Positions 1 to 9,467 of a stretch of 64,000 bases of DNA are shown piece after piece. The number at the start of each line of letters is the position of its first letter. Within the stretch, counting starts at the first letter, position 1. The stretch lies in NCBI RefSeq assembly GCF_001598415.1, contig NZ_BCYX01000024.1, forward strand, positions 1 to 64,000, written 5' to 3'. The notes below the pieces were generated by a model. That model made no database searches. It worked only from the letters and a program-made list of their open reading frames with translations, and was not told the origin of the DNA. A program made the translations under genes and the position numbers. The DNA is from Sphingomonas mali NBRC 15500 (GTDB taxonomy: Bacteria > Pseudomonadota > Alphaproteobacteria > Sphingomonadales > Sphingomonadaceae).

Positions 1-53
1 CCCCGCCATTCACTACCGGCCGGCTTGTTCCTAGTTTGTCGCGGGCCCCCTCC

Positions 54-98
54 ACCACGCGACTTCGTCGCGCGGTCCCCCTCCCCGTCCCGGGGAGG
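54..98. repeat. Tandem hairpin intergenic repeat (REP-like)
   Basis: Two perfect hairpins stand in a row: CGCGAC/GTCGCG (58-63 with 67-72) and CCTCCCCG/CGGGGAGG (80-87 with 91-98). The pattern resembles dispersed extragenic palindromes seen in sphingomonad genomes (recalled, not searched). The right arm supplies the only purine-rich stretch in front of the first gene, about 18 nt before its ATG, which is far for a ribosome binding site. Confidence 0.55.
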
Positions 99-117
99 AT
101 TTGCTAGGCACCATCTA

Positions 118-2361
118 ATGCCCGATGAAATCCCGACCAAGAAGCGCCTGACGCGCCGCCAGTTGCTGATCGGCGGCGGAGTCGGCGTCGGGCTGGTTGT
201 CGCGTGGACGGTCTGGCCGCGGCGTTACGGCCCCAACCTCACCGCCGCCAAGGGAGAGCACATCTTCAACGCCTGGCTGAAGATCGGTGAGGACGGACAT
301 ATTGCGGTCGCGGTGCCGCAGGCCGAGCACGGGCAGGGGAGCTGGACGACCTTGCCGCAGATCGTTGCCGATGAGCTCGGCGCCGACTGGCGTACCGTTG
401 CGGTCGAGCAGGCGCCGCTCAATCCGCTTTATGCCAATCCGCTCGCGGCGTCCGAATTGTTCGAGGGCGTGTTCGACCGGTTGCCGCAGGATTTGCGCGA
501 TGGCCATGTGACGCGGTCGGCGCTGATGCTGACGGCGGGGTCGACCTCGGTGCGCCAGTTCGAAGGCGCTTTGCGCGATGCCGGCGCCGCGGCGCGCGTG
601 CTGCTGCAGAAAGCAGCGGCGAAGCGGTGGAATACCGATTGGCAGGCGACCGGCACCGCGCAGGGCTTCGTCGTTCATGACAAGGACAAATTGCGGTTCG
701 GCGAGCTCGCTGCCGAGGCCGTCGGCGGCAGTTTGCCCGACCCATTGCCGCTGCGTGCAGGCGAAAGCGGCCGGCTTTCGGGGCAATCGCTGCAACGGCT
801 CGACAGCCCCGCCAAGATCGACGGCTCGGTCAATTTCGCCGCCGATATGCGCCTGCCCGGCATGGTGTTCGCGGCGATCCGCCAGGGCCCGACGCCCGAC
901 AGCCGGCTGGTCAGCGCCGACAAGGCGGCGGCGGATCGCGTGCGCGGCGCGCTGAAGGTGGTCGAGGGCGAATATTGGGTCGCTGCCGTCGCCGACAATT
1001 GGTGGGCGGCCAACCGGGCGCTGGGTGCGCTCGTGCCGCGATTTGCCGCGCCGATCGGCGGGGCGAGCGATTACTCGATCCGCAGCGCGCTCGACGCGGC
1101 ACTGAACGGCGATGGTGTCCGGATCGGCGCCGCCGGGGATGTCGGCGCCGCCTTCCGCGGCGTGCAGGTGGTGAGCGCCGAATATCGCGCCGCGCCGGCG
1201 CTCCATGCCGCGATCGAGCCGCGCGCCGCGACTGCCGCCTGGAGCGACGGGACGGTCGAATTGTGGATGCCGACGCTCGCCCCGGGCCTCGCGCGATCGG
1301 CGGTCGCCACGGCGATGGGTGTCGGCGAGGATGCGGTGATCGTCCATCCCATGCCGATCGGTGGCGGGTTCGGGATTGGGCTTGAATCGGAAGCCGGCGT
1401 GCAGGCAGCGGCGATCGCCCGCGCGGTCGATCGGCCGGTGCAATTGACCTGGTCGCGCGCCGAGGATTGCGTGCACGACCGTTTCCGCGCGCCGGCCGCC
1501 GCGCGGATGACCGGCCGCGTCGATCAGAACGGACGGCTGGTAGGGCTGCTCGCCAAGATCGCCGCGCCGTCCACCGGGCACGAGCTCGCGAGGCGGCTGT
1601 TGGCGAGCGACAAGGCGGCGCAGGCCGCGCTGGCGCTTCCCGCCAATGGCGATGCCTATGCGGTCGCCGGCGGCACGCCGTTCTATCAAATCCCCAATTG
1701 GGCGCTCGATCATCATCCCGCGGATGTCGGCATCCCGACCGGCTATTGGCGCTCGGGCGCGCACAGCTACACCTGTTTCTTCACCGAATGTTTCATCGAC
1801 GAACTGGCGCACGCCGCCAATACCGAGCCGCTGTCGTTCCGCGTGGCGATGCTGGGTGGGAATGCGCGGCTGGCGCGTTGCCTGACCACGGTGGCGGCGC
1901 TCGGCGGTTGGGAAGGCGGCGTGGCGGGCAGTGGCCAGGGGATCGCCTGCCACAGCTTTCGCGGCAGTCATATCGCGGTGTTCGCCGAAGCGCATATCGA
2001 GGAGGACCAGACGATCGGGATCGACAGGATCGTCGCCGCGATCGATTGCGGGCGGCAGATCAATCCCGACATCGTCCGCCAGAATATCGAAGGCGGATTG
2101 GTATTCGGCATCGCCCAGGCGCTCGGCGCCTCGACCCGGTTCAAGGATGGTCTTGCCACCGTGCGGGGATTCGGCGATCTCGATCTGCCCGTGCTCGCCG
2201 ACATGCCCGACATCACTGTGGAGTTGATCGCCAGCGAAGCCGATCCCGGTGGCGTGTCGGAGATCGCCGTGCCGCCGGTCGCTCCGGCCATCGCCAATGC
2301 GCTGCAATCGGCGACGGGGTTCAGGATCCGCAGCCTGCCGTTGAAGATTGGGGAAGCATGA
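118..2361 (+). CDS. Molybdopterin-binding aldehyde/xanthine dehydrogenase-type large subunit (isoquinoline 1-oxidoreductase beta-like)
   Basis: A 747-residue molybdenum hydroxylase large subunit. The ATG at 118 gives a twin-arginine leader (TRRQLLIGG, then a hydrophobic run), so the enzyme is probably exported folded; the longer frame upstream runs through a hairpin repeat and is not used. Visible family signs are the glycine-rich GGGFGIG near residue 416, RSGAHSYTCFFTE, and the C-terminal GGVSEIAVPPVAPAIANA segment carrying the conserved glutamate. Length fits the single-chain IorB type. These enzymes need a small 2Fe-2S subunit (IorA type), which does not follow this gene; it may lie left of the window or elsewhere. 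The substrate cannot be read from sequence. A repeat-rich gap separates it from hemH. Confidence 0.85.
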   Translation: MPDEIPTKKRLTRRQLLIGGGVGVGLVVAWTVWPRRYGPNLTAAKGEHIFNAWLKIGEDGHIAVAVPQAEHGQGSWTTLPQIVADELGADWRTVAVEQAPLNPLYANPLAASELFEGVFDRLPQDLRDGHVTRSALMLTAGSTSVRQFEGALRDAGAAARVLLQKAAAKRWNTDWQATGTAQGFVVHDKDKLRFGELAAEAVGGSLPDPLPLRAGESGRLSGQSLQRLDSPAKIDGSVNFAADMRLPGMVFAAIRQGPTPDSRLVSADKAAADRVRGALKVVEGEYWVAAVADNWWAANRALGALVPRFAAPIGGASDYSIRSALDAALNGDGVRIGAAGDVGAAFRGVQVVSAEYRAAPALHAAIEPRAATAAWSDGTVELWMPTLAPGLARSAVATAMGVGEDAVIVHPMPIGGGFGIGLESEAGVQAAAIARAVDRPVQLTWSRAEDCVHDRFRAPAAARMTGRVDQNGRLVGLLAKIAAPSTGHELARRLLASDKAAQAALALPANGDAYAVAGGTPFYQIPNWALDHHPADVGIPTGYWRSGAHSYTCFFTECFIDELAHAANTEPLSFRVAMLGGNARLARCLTTVAALGGWEGGVAGSGQGIACHSFRGSHIAVFAEAHIEEDQTIGIDRIVAAIDCGRQINPDIVRQNIEGGLVFGIAQALGASTRFKDGLATVRGFGDLDLPVLADMPDITVELIASEADPGGVSEIAVPPVAPAIANALQSATGFRIRSLPLKIGEA

Positions 2362-2380
2362 TGCGCGCCTTGAACCCCAG

Positions 2381-2540
2381 CCGTCACCCCGGCCTTGTGC
2401 CGGGGGCCAACCGTCCGCAACGGAATCCCGCCATTGTTGCGCCTTGGTGTTCGAGCGAGATCGTGTCCCCCGGACACGATTTTGGCTTGCTGGGGGCAAG
2501 CCAAAGCTCGAACACGGGACAAGCCCGGCATGACGGGGAG
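2381..2540. repeat. Palindromic element with nested hairpins (three-way junction)
   Basis: The gap between the first two genes is almost entirely structured. Outer imperfect inverted arms lie at 2381-2404 and 2515-2538. Inside, GTTCGAGC (2449-2456) pairs with GCTCGAAC (2506-2513). Between them sit two perfect 9-bp hairpins: ATCGTGTCC/GGACACGAT (2460-2480, loop CCC) and TTGGCTTGC/GCAAGCCAA (2482-2504, loop TGGGG). The result would fold as a cloverleaf-like cruciform or RNA. It resembles a REP/BIME or a small non-autonomous element; no coding potential. Confidence 0.7.
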
Positions 2541-2548
2541 GGCTTGGA

Positions 2549-3553
2549 GTGACGATACCCCCAAACCACCCCTCCATCCCAGCTCCCCGCGTCGGCTTGT
2601 TGCTGGTCAACCTCGGCACGCCGGATGAGGCCAATCCGCAGGCGGTGAAGCGCTATCTGGCGGAATTCCTGTCCGACCGCCGCGTGGTCGAAATCCCCGC
2701 GCTGGCCTGGCAGCCGATCCTGCGCGGGATCATCCTCAACACGCGGCCGAAGAAGTCGGCGCACGCCTATAGCCAGGTCTGGACCGACGCTGGATCGCCG
2801 CTCGCCGCGATCACCCGCGCCCAAGCCGCCGCGCTCGCCGACGCGTGGCCCGGCGTGACGGTCGATTGGGCGATGCGTTACGGCAATCCCGCGATCGGTG
2901 ATCGGCTAGCGGCGCTGAAAGACGCGGGGTGCGACCGCATCCTGATCGCGCCGCTCTATCCGCAATATTGCGCGGCGACGACGGCGACCGCCAACGACAA
3001 GGCATTCGCGACCCTGGCCGGGATGCGCTGGCAGCCGGCGATCCGCACCTTGCCGCCCTATCATGACGACCCGACCTATATCGCGGCGCTAGCGGATTCG
3101 GTGCGGCAGTCGCTGACCGCGCTCGATTTCGAGCCGCAGGCGCTGATGGCGAGTTTTCATGGCATGCCGTCGCGCACGCTCGATCTCGGCGACCCCTATC
3201 ATTGTCAGTGCCAGAAGACCGCGCGCCTGCTCGGCGAAGCGTTGGGGCGCGAGCTGACCGTCACGTTCCAGTCGCGGTTCGGTCGGGCGAAATGGCTGGG
3301 GCCGGCGACCGATGCCACGCTGACCGAATTCCCGGGGCGGGGCGTCACGCGCGTGGCGATCGTCGCGCCCGGCTTCTCGGCCGATTGTCTGGAGACGTTG
3401 GAGGAACTCGCGATTCGCGGGCGGGAAAGTTTCCTCGCCGCGGGTGGCGCGCAATTCGCCTATTTGCCATGTCTCAATGATAGCGAGATCGGCATAGAGA
3501 TGCTTCGCGATATCTTGTCGCGGGAACTTGCCGGTTGGATCGGCGCTCAATAG
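2549..3553 (+). CDS. hemH: Ferrochelatase
   Basis: A 334-residue ferrochelatase, which inserts Fe2+ into protoporphyrin IX in the last step of heme synthesis. The N-terminal GLLLVNLGTPD and the SFHGMPSRT segment with the metal-binding histidine (about H204) are typical, and LETLEELAIRGRE carries the conserved acidic residues. Length matches the family. The start is GTG, preceded by GGAG in GGGCTTGGA; no better ATG is in frame. It is a stand-alone housekeeping gene, 50 bp before phaB, and may be co-transcribed with it. The heme it makes would serve the c- and b-type cytochromes elsewhere in the window, but no genetic link is implied. Confidence 0.95.
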   Translation: MTIPPNHPSIPAPRVGLLLVNLGTPDEANPQAVKRYLAEFLSDRRVVEIPALAWQPILRGIILNTRPKKSAHAYSQVWTDAGSPLAAITRAQAAALADAWPGVTVDWAMRYGNPAIGDRLAALKDAGCDRILIAPLYPQYCAATTATANDKAFATLAGMRWQPAIRTLPPYHDDPTYIAALADSVRQSLTALDFEPQALMASFHGMPSRTLDLGDPYHCQCQKTARLLGEALGRELTVTFQSRFGRAKWLGPATDATLTEFPGRGVTRVAIVAPGFSADCLETLEELAIRGRESFLAAGGAQFAYLPCLNDSEIGIEMLRDILSRELAGWIGAQ

Positions 3554-3603
3554 CCTCGACCCGACGACACCGCCCGAATCGGGGCCAACAGGAGAGAAAG
3601 CGA

Positions 3604-4326
3604 ATGGCACGCGTAGCGATCGTAACCGGCGGAACGCGCGGGATCGGCGAGGCGATCAGCCTGGCGCTCAAGGATATGGGCATGACCGTCGCGGCGAATT
3701 ACGCCGGCAATGACGAGCGCGCCCGCGAATTCAGCGACCGCACCGGGATCAAGGCGTTCAAATGGGACGTCGGCGATTACGACGCCTGCCAGGACGGCGT
3801 GAAGCAGGTCGAGGAACAGCTCGGCCCGGTCGACGTGGTCGTCAACAATGCCGGCATCACCCGCGACGGCACGATCCTCAAGATGACCTACCAGATGTGG
3901 AAAGAGGTCATGGACACCAATCTGGGCGGTTGCTTCAACATGGCCAAGGCGACTTTTCCCGGCATGCGCGAGCGCAAATGGGGGCGGATCGTCAATATCG
4001 GCTCGATCAACGGCCAAGCGGGGCAATACGGCCAGGTCAATTACGCCGCGGCCAAGTCGGGCATCCACGGCTTCACCAAGGCGCTGGCGCAGGAAGGCGC
4101 GCGGGCAGGCGTGACGGTCAACGCGATCGCGCCGGGCTATATCGACACCGACATGGTGGCGGCGGTGCCGGCCGACGTGCTCGAAAAGATCGTCGCCAAG
4201 ATCCCGGTCGGGCGGCTGGGCCAGGCGCAGGAGATCGCGCGCGGCGTGGCGTTCCTGTGCTCGGAGGATGGCGGGTTCGTGACCGGGTCGACGCTGTCGA
4301 TCAACGGCGGGCAGCATATGTACTGA
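3604..4326 (+). CDS. phaB: Acetoacetyl-CoA reductase (PhaB type)
   Basis: A 240-residue short-chain dehydrogenase that reduces acetoacetyl-CoA to (R)-3-hydroxybutyryl-CoA with NADPH for polyhydroxybutyrate synthesis. The cofactor motif GGTRGIG is at residues 9-15, NNAG follows, and the catalytic Ser-Tyr-Lys set lies in NIGSINGQ...YAAAKSG. The whole C-terminal half (INGQAGQYGQVNY, SINGGQHMY) is characteristic of PhaB rather than FabG. The ATG at 3604 follows an AGGAGAG ribosome binding site; the upstream extension of the frame is not used. PhaA and PhaC are not in the window. Confidence 0.93.
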   Translation: MARVAIVTGGTRGIGEAISLALKDMGMTVAANYAGNDERAREFSDRTGIKAFKWDVGDYDACQDGVKQVEEQLGPVDVVVNNAGITRDGTILKMTYQMWKEVMDTNLGGCFNMAKATFPGMRERKWGRIVNIGSINGQAGQYGQVNYAAAKSGIHGFTKALAQEGARAGVTVNAIAPGYIDTDMVAAVPADVLEKIVAKIPVGRLGQAQEIARGVAFLCSEDGGFVTGSTLSINGGQHMY

Positions 4327-4644
4327 CAGGCGCAGGCGCGGAAGCAAGCTTCCGCGCCGGTCGCGCATTGCGCGAGCGCCCGGCACGGCCGGCGGGTCGG
4401 CGAAGCCGAACCCGTCCGACGCCGGCGGCTTTGCCGCCGGCGGGCGGGAATTTTACCTAAGATGACCGCCGCCGTTGCGTCGAGGATGCAGGCTGCTCAA
4501 CCGATTCGGAACGATCGGCACACCCGCATTGACCGGGCCAACGCATTGTCTCGAGGCATGACCTGCGAGGTCATGTCGCGGCGGCGGCGCGCTTGGTAAC
4601 CGATCCGGACGGCGCGACAGCGCGGTTCAGTTCGGAGTGACGAT
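4327..4644. terminator. Intergenic region with hairpins after phaB
   Basis: This 318-bp gap holds a 9-bp hairpin GCGCGGAAG/CTTCCGCGC (4336-4344 with 4349-4357) right after the phaB stop. A second, GCCGGCGG/CCGCCGGC (4421-4428 with 4434-4441), is followed within 10 nt by AATTTT. Either could end phaB transcription; the second is the better terminator candidate. Nothing coding is visible in the rest. Confidence 0.5.
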
Positions 4645-5649
4645 ATGCAGATCGCGCGCAGGGATTTCCTCAAATATGGCGGGGGCACGGTGGCGGCGCT
4701 CGCGCTTCCGGGAGGGCTGGCCGCTGCCAATGCTCCTCGCAAGCCGATCATCGACGTCCACATGCACGCTTATCCCGCCACGATGAAGCTGCCCGTCCCG
4801 ATCGTGAACCCGATCACCGGCGCGAAGAGTCCGATCGTCACCGGTGCGGACCATCTCACCGCCTGTCTCGAGCAGATGCGCAAATACAATATCGTCAAGG
4901 GCGTGGTCAGCGGTGGCGATGGCGACCGCTTGCAGGCGGCCTATGATTGGCATGATCGCGATCCGGCGCGCATCGTCGCCGGCGCCGGCATCCGTGGCTC
5001 GGAGGACACGCCGTTGCCACCGCTCGATACGCTGCGCAGCGCCTTTGCCTCGGGCAAGCTGAAGGTATTGGGCGAGGTCACCGCGCAATATGCCGGCCTG
5101 TCGATCAGCGATCCCAAATACGACCCCTATTTGGCCCTTGCCGAGGAATTCGATGTTCCGGTGGCGATCCATCTCGGCACGATGCCCGCGGGCACCACGT
5201 TCGATCCGTGTTGCCGCTCGGCGCGGGCGGCGTTCGGCCATCCGGAGACGGTGGAGGGCGCGCTCAACAAGCACCCGAAACTGCGCGTCAACCTGATGCA
5301 CAGCGGCTGGCCATATGTCGAAGAAGCCGAGGCGATGATGATGCTCTACGACAACGTCAATATCGACACCGGCGCGCTGTCGTGGCTGCTGCCGCAGCCG
5401 GCCTTTCACGATTATCTGCGCCGGCTGGTCGATGCGGGCTTCGGCAAAAGGGTGATGTTCGGGTCCGACCACATGTACTGGCCCGACGGGATCGGGCTCG
5501 CGGTCGAGCATGTCGAGGCCGCGACCTTCCTGACCGAGGAGCAGAAGCGCGACATCTTCTACAATAATGCGGCGGCCTTTTATAAGCTGGCGCCCGTGGC
5601 TCCCAAGGCACTCTCCGATGCAGATGCCTCCGGCACAGCGAATGGCTGA
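4645..5649 (+). CDS. Tat-exported amidohydrolase (amidohydrolase_2 family)
   Basis: A 334-residue metal-dependent hydrolase of the amidohydrolase_2 TIM-barrel type. The start at 4645 gives a twin-arginine leader (ARRDFLKYGG, then an Ala/Gly/Leu run to about residue 29), so the protein is periplasmic. PIIDVHMHAY carries the HxH metal ligands, IHLGT and NLMHSGWP hold candidate later ligands, and GSDHMYWPDG carries the terminal aspartate. Relatives hydrolyse lactones, decarboxylate aromatics or act on amides, so the substrate is open. It converges on the GH2 gene with only 18 bp between stops. A second amidohydrolase_2 protein, not closely alike, is cut by the right end of the window. Confidence 0.85.
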   Translation: MQIARRDFLKYGGGTVAALALPGGLAAANAPRKPIIDVHMHAYPATMKLPVPIVNPITGAKSPIVTGADHLTACLEQMRKYNIVKGVVSGGDGDRLQAAYDWHDRDPARIVAGAGIRGSEDTPLPPLDTLRSAFASGKLKVLGEVTAQYAGLSISDPKYDPYLALAEEFDVPVAIHLGTMPAGTTFDPCCRSARAAFGHPETVEGALNKHPKLRVNLMHSGWPYVEEAEAMMMLYDNVNIDTGALSWLLPQPAFHDYLRRLVDAGFGKRVMFGSDHMYWPDGIGLAVEHVEAATFLTEEQKRDIFYNNAAAFYKLAPVAPKALSDADASGTANG

Positions 5650-5667
5650 TGTTAGTGTGCTGGCCTT

Positions 5668-8577
5668 CTAGCGCGTGGTGATCGCTACCGGGCCCAGAAT
5701 GCCCGAGGGCCGGCCGGCCGGCGCATCGACGAGCAGCGCGACGATGCGTGGTCCGGCGCCGGGCCCGATCGGCGCGCGTAAGGGAGCGGTATCGGCACCG
5801 TCCTTGACGGCTATTCGGGTGCCGTCGATCCAGAGCTCGGCCTTGCCGCCAACCGCGTCGAATGCGATCACGCCTCCCTCGGCGGCGATGCGCTTCCAGG
5901 GGATGATGCGCGCTCGGTAGATGCGCCACCCCGGCTGCGCCTCTCCGGGCGTGGGCTCGCCGCTGCGGATGAAGTCCCAGCTATTATTGTCGCCGTCGGC
6001 GGGGGCCAAGCCGGGATCGGGACGCTGGGTGAAGACCGGCGAACGGCGCCAATCGCGTAATTTCAACACGGCCGGAACGACCGCGATCTGCGCGCGCGGG
6101 GCGATATCGGCGCGGCCGAGCGTCAGCACGGCAGGTTTCAGTCCGGACGCCGTGGCGCGTACGGTGATGCGTCCCCGGCCCGCGTCGGCGCGGACGATCA
6201 ACTGGGCCAGGCCATTGAACAGCGACCGTTCGCCCGCAGGCCCCGCGAACTGCTCGGGCTCGTGGCTGTTGGGATCGCCGTTGCCGACACCCAGTAGTGT
6301 CGCGCCCTCGACCGTGAAGCGTGTCGCCAGATTGGCGGTCGGGACGTGGCGGCCGCGGGCGTCGATCGCGTCGATGGTGATCGGCTGGGCGTCCTCGTCG
6401 TCGCCGGCCATGACCGTGCGCGCAGGGGTTAGCCGCAGCGCCACCGGCGCGCCCGCCGTCTCGTGCACCGCGGTCGCCACCACCTTGCCGCCGCGCATCG
6501 CGCGCGCCTCGATCCGGCCGGGAGCATAGGGCACGGCCCATTCGTTCCCCATGATGCGGTCGACCCGCTGCACGCCAAGGTCCCGGCCATTGAGCATTAG
6601 TGCCACGGTCTCGGCGTTGCTGGTGACGAAGACCTTGATCGGCTCGCCCTCGCGGCCGGGCCAGGTCCAGTGCGGAGCGATCGCCACAACCGGCCGGTCG
6701 ACGATCCAATGTGCGCTGTGGATGTCGAACGCGGTCTTGGGAAAGCCGCACAGGTCGAGAATGCCGAAGAAGCTGGAGATGGTCGGCCATTCGTACGGTG
6801 TCGGCTCGCCGTGATAGTCGAACCCGGTCCAGACGAAGCCGCCCGCGACGAACGGGCGCTCGACGATATTCTTCCACGATGCGCGGTGCGTGCCGCCCCA
6901 GCTCGCCGCATCGGTGTCGTAGGACGTAATGACATGTCCGGCGGAATCGGTGGCGAAGGCGCCGCGCGTCTCGAAGGCGCTGGTGTCCTCCGAACTCGTC
7001 ATCGGCTTGGTCGGGTTCAGCCGGTGAAACTTGTCGTAATCGCCCTGGTAATAGTTGAAGCCCATCACATCGACGACGGTCGACACGTTCGAGGGATTAT
7101 AGAAGGAGCCGTTCATCGCGGCGGTGATCGGGCGGCTGTCGTCGAGGCGGCGGACGGCGGCCGACATGCGCCGCACCATCTCCACCCCGGCCTCGGTGCC
7201 TTGCATCGGCTCTTCGTTGAACACCGACCAGAGGATCACGCTGGGATGGTTGCGGTCACGCCGGACGAGCCATTCGAGCTGGGCGAGATAGTCCGGTGCC
7301 GGATTGAAGTTGCGATTCTCGTCCATGACGAGGAAGCCCATCCGGTCGCACCAGTCGAGCAACTCGGCGGTGGGCGCGTTGTGCGACATGCGGATCGCGT
7401 TGCAGCCCATCGCCTTGAGCCGCTCCAGCCGCCAGGCGAGCAGCGCATCGGGAACCGCGACGCCGACCCCGGCATGGTCCTGATGGAGGCAGACTCCCTT
7501 GATCTTGACCGGTCGGTCGTTGACGAACAGCCCCTTGTCGGCATCGAAGCGCACTGAGCGGAAGCCGATCGCGACGCGGCGTTCGTCGACGATCTCGCCA
7601 CCGCGCAGCACGCGGGCGCGCAGCGTATAGAGCGTCGGCGTCTCGACCGACCAGCGCGCAGGAGTGCCGGCATCGAGCGTCAGCGCGGCATCGGCTCGTC
7701 CAAGCACGGGGACGGTTACGTCGGTCCGTTCCGTCGCGATCTCGCGACCGTCGGGATCGAGCAGGCTTGCCTCGACCGTCACGCTCGCAGCGGCGCGATC
7801 GATGCTCGCGAGCGTCGCGGTGACGGGGACGCGCCAATGTCCGTCAGGTGTCTGGCGCGGATCGCAATGGACGCCGTCGCTGACGATCGCCACAGGGGCG
7901 CGGCGAACCAGCCAGACGTGGCGGTAGAGGCCCGCGCCCTCATACCACCAACCCTCTTTGGCATTGGCATCGGCGCGTATGACGATCATGTTCGTCTCGT
8001 CGCCGAAGCGCGCGAAGGGCGTCAGGTCGACATAGACGCTGTTATAGCCCGACCAATTGTGCGCTGCGAGGCTACCATTGACCCAGATCGTCGCGTTGGT
8101 GGCGATGCCGTCGAAATGGAGTTCGATCGTCTTGCCGCGATCGGCCGGGTCGAGCCGCAGCGCGCGCCGGTACCAGCCGATGCCGCGCGGGCGGTACCCT
8201 TGCGAGACGTTCGCGGTGCGGACGAAGGGTTGCCCCGCCGCCCAGTCGTGCGGCAGCCGCACCTCCGCCCAGTCCGAATCGTCATAGACCATCGCCGCCG
8301 CGCCGAAGGCGTTGCCGGCCTTGACGCTCAGATAGGTGTCATTGTGCCCCTGCGGCTCGGGCGTCGGGATGTCGCCTTCATGGAAACGCCAGCCAAGTTC
8401 GAGGCGCGTGCGCGAGGGATCGGGATCGGGGAGCCGCGGCAAAAGGCGCCGCTGGGGCGCCGGCATCGGGAAGCCGTGGCCGTCGCCTGTCCCTTGCATG
8501 ACCACCGCCGTCCGCCCGGGTACCGCGAGCAGCGCGCCGGCGCCGGCACCCCCGAGGAGAAGTTGGCGGCGATCCAT
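5668..8577 (-). CDS. GH2 family beta-galactosidase-like enzyme, Tat-exported
   Basis: A 969-residue glycoside hydrolase of family 2 with a DUF4982-type architecture. The leader MDRRQLLLGGAGAGAL is a twin-arginine signal. A jelly-roll sugar-binding domain comes first (RLPHDWAAGQPF, GWYRRAL), then an immunoglobulin-like domain, then the barrel with the acid/base glutamate in ILWSVFNEEP and the segment VAGGFVWTGFDYHGEPTPY. C-terminal beta domains follow. Members release terminal beta-galactose, though beta-glucuronidase or other beta-exo activity cannot be excluded. It follows the GntR gene by 53 bp on the same strand and probably shares its transcript. In this locus it would remove outer galactose. 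Confidence 0.83.
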   Translation of the reverse strand: MDRRQLLLGGAGAGALLAVPGRTAVVMQGTGDGHGFPMPAPQRRLLPRLPDPDPSRTRLELGWRFHEGDIPTPEPQGHNDTYLSVKAGNAFGAAAMVYDDSDWAEVRLPHDWAAGQPFVRTANVSQGYRPRGIGWYRRALRLDPADRGKTIELHFDGIATNATIWVNGSLAAHNWSGYNSVYVDLTPFARFGDETNMIVIRADANAKEGWWYEGAGLYRHVWLVRRAPVAIVSDGVHCDPRQTPDGHWRVPVTATLASIDRAAASVTVEASLLDPDGREIATERTDVTVPVLGRADAALTLDAGTPARWSVETPTLYTLRARVLRGGEIVDERRVAIGFRSVRFDADKGLFVNDRPVKIKGVCLHQDHAGVGVAVPDALLAWRLERLKAMGCNAIRMSHNAPTAELLDWCDRMGFLVMDENRNFNPAPDYLAQLEWLVRRDRNHPSVILWSVFNEEPMQGTEAGVEMVRRMSAAVRRLDDSRPITAAMNGSFYNPSNVSTVVDVMGFNYYQGDYDKFHRLNPTKPMTSSEDTSAFETRGAFATDSAGHVITSYDTDAASWGGTHRASWKNIVERPFVAGGFVWTGFDYHGEPTPYEWPTISSFFGILDLCGFPKTAFDIHSAHWIVDRPVVAIAPHWTWPGREGEPIKVFVTSNAETVALMLNGRDLGVQRVDRIMGNEWAVPYAPGRIEARAMRGGKVVATAVHETAGAPVALRLTPARTVMAGDDEDAQPITIDAIDARGRHVPTANLATRFTVEGATLLGVGNGDPNSHEPEQFAGPAGERSLFNGLAQLIVRADAGRGRITVRATASGLKPAVLTLGRADIAPRAQIAVVPAVLKLRDWRRSPVFTQRPDPGLAPADGDNNSWDFIRSGEPTPGEAQPGWRIYRARIIPWKRIAAEGGVIAFDAVGGKAELWIDGTRIAVKDGADTAPLRAPIGPGAGPRIVALLVDAPAGRPSGILGPVAITTR

Positions 8578-8630
8578 TGCTGATACTCCACTGGATGACA
8601 GACGGCCGATTATGCGCGGAACGCGCGGTG

Positions 8631-9368
8631 CTAGATGTCGCTCAGCTCGGCGACGAAATCATAGGCGTCGCCGCGATAATAAGAGCGGGTGACCTCGGCC
8701 GGGCGGCCGTCGCGCAGAAAGGCGCGGCGCTCGATCAGCAGGCCGGCATGGCCGGGATCGACGCCGAGCATGCGGGCATGCTCGCCGCCAAAGGGCACTG
8801 CTCTGAGCCGCTGCAGCGCGCGCACTGGCCGATTGCCGACCTTTTCTAGCGCGCCGTAAAGCGAATCCTCGACCGCATCGACCGAGGCGAGGCAATAGCC
8901 CGCGATGGTCGAGAATTCGAGCGCCATCGGTTCGTCATCGGCATAGCGGATACGCGCGAAGCGCAGCACCGGCGCGCCTGGCGAGAGCCCCAGCATCATC
9001 GCTTCTTCCGGGTTCACCTGGCCAGGCGCGCGCGAAATCCAGCTGCTGCTCGCCCGGCGGCCACGCGCCGCCATATCCTCGGTGAAGGAAGAGAGCTTGG
9101 AGAAAACCTTCTCGACACGCCCGGTGACGAAGGTGCCGGCACCGCGCCGGCGGGTGAGCAGACCCTCCTCGACGAGCCTGCCGATCGCTTTGCGCACGGT
9201 GATCCGCGACACGTCATATTCGGTGGCGAGATCGCGCTCGGGAGGAATCGCGTTGCCGGCGACGAGAATGTCGGCGCCGATCGCGTCGCGAATGAGCTGT
9301 TCGAGCTGGAGATAAAGCGGGGACGGATTGTCCTCGCGCAAACGTCCTATCTGATCCGAGAACGCCAT
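8631..9368 (-). CDS. GntR/HutC-family transcriptional regulator
   Basis: A 245-residue regulator. The N-terminal winged helix-turn-helix (PLYLQLEQLIRDAI, then SRITVRKAIGRLVEEGLL) and the C-terminal UTRA effector domain (GAPVLRFARIRYADDEPMALE) put it in the HutC branch of GntR. That branch often senses GlcNAc-phosphate or other sugar phosphates. The ATG at 9368 is chosen because GGGGGAAG sits just upstream and the helix-turn-helix starts at once; the longer frame runs into the divergent promoter. It is divergent from the GH20 operon and upstream of the beta-galactosidase, so it is the likely local regulator of both. Confidence 0.88.
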   Translation of the reverse strand: MAFSDQIGRLREDNPSPLYLQLEQLIRDAIGADILVAGNAIPPERDLATEYDVSRITVRKAIGRLVEEGLLTRRRGAGTFVTGRVEKVFSKLSSFTEDMAARGRRASSSWISRAPGQVNPEEAMMLGLSPGAPVLRFARIRYADDEPMALEFSTIAGYCLASVDAVEDSLYGALEKVGNRPVRALQRLRAVPFGGEHARMLGVDPGHAGLLIERRAFLRDGRPAEVTRSYYRGDAYDFVAELSDI

Positions 9369-9467
9369 CAATTCTTCCCCCCGGGAGGCGCCTTGTCGCC
9401 ATCGTTGGCTCGCATGGGGTAACGCTATCGCAACCCGTGGGGTCGAGCAATGGGATGGTAGTGGATT

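Noticed and set aside
115..2634. 839-codon minus-strand frame opposite the molybdenum hydroxylase gene
   Set aside because: An antisense shadow of a high-GC gene; no family motifs, arginine/proline-rich translation. The plus strand has clear domains.
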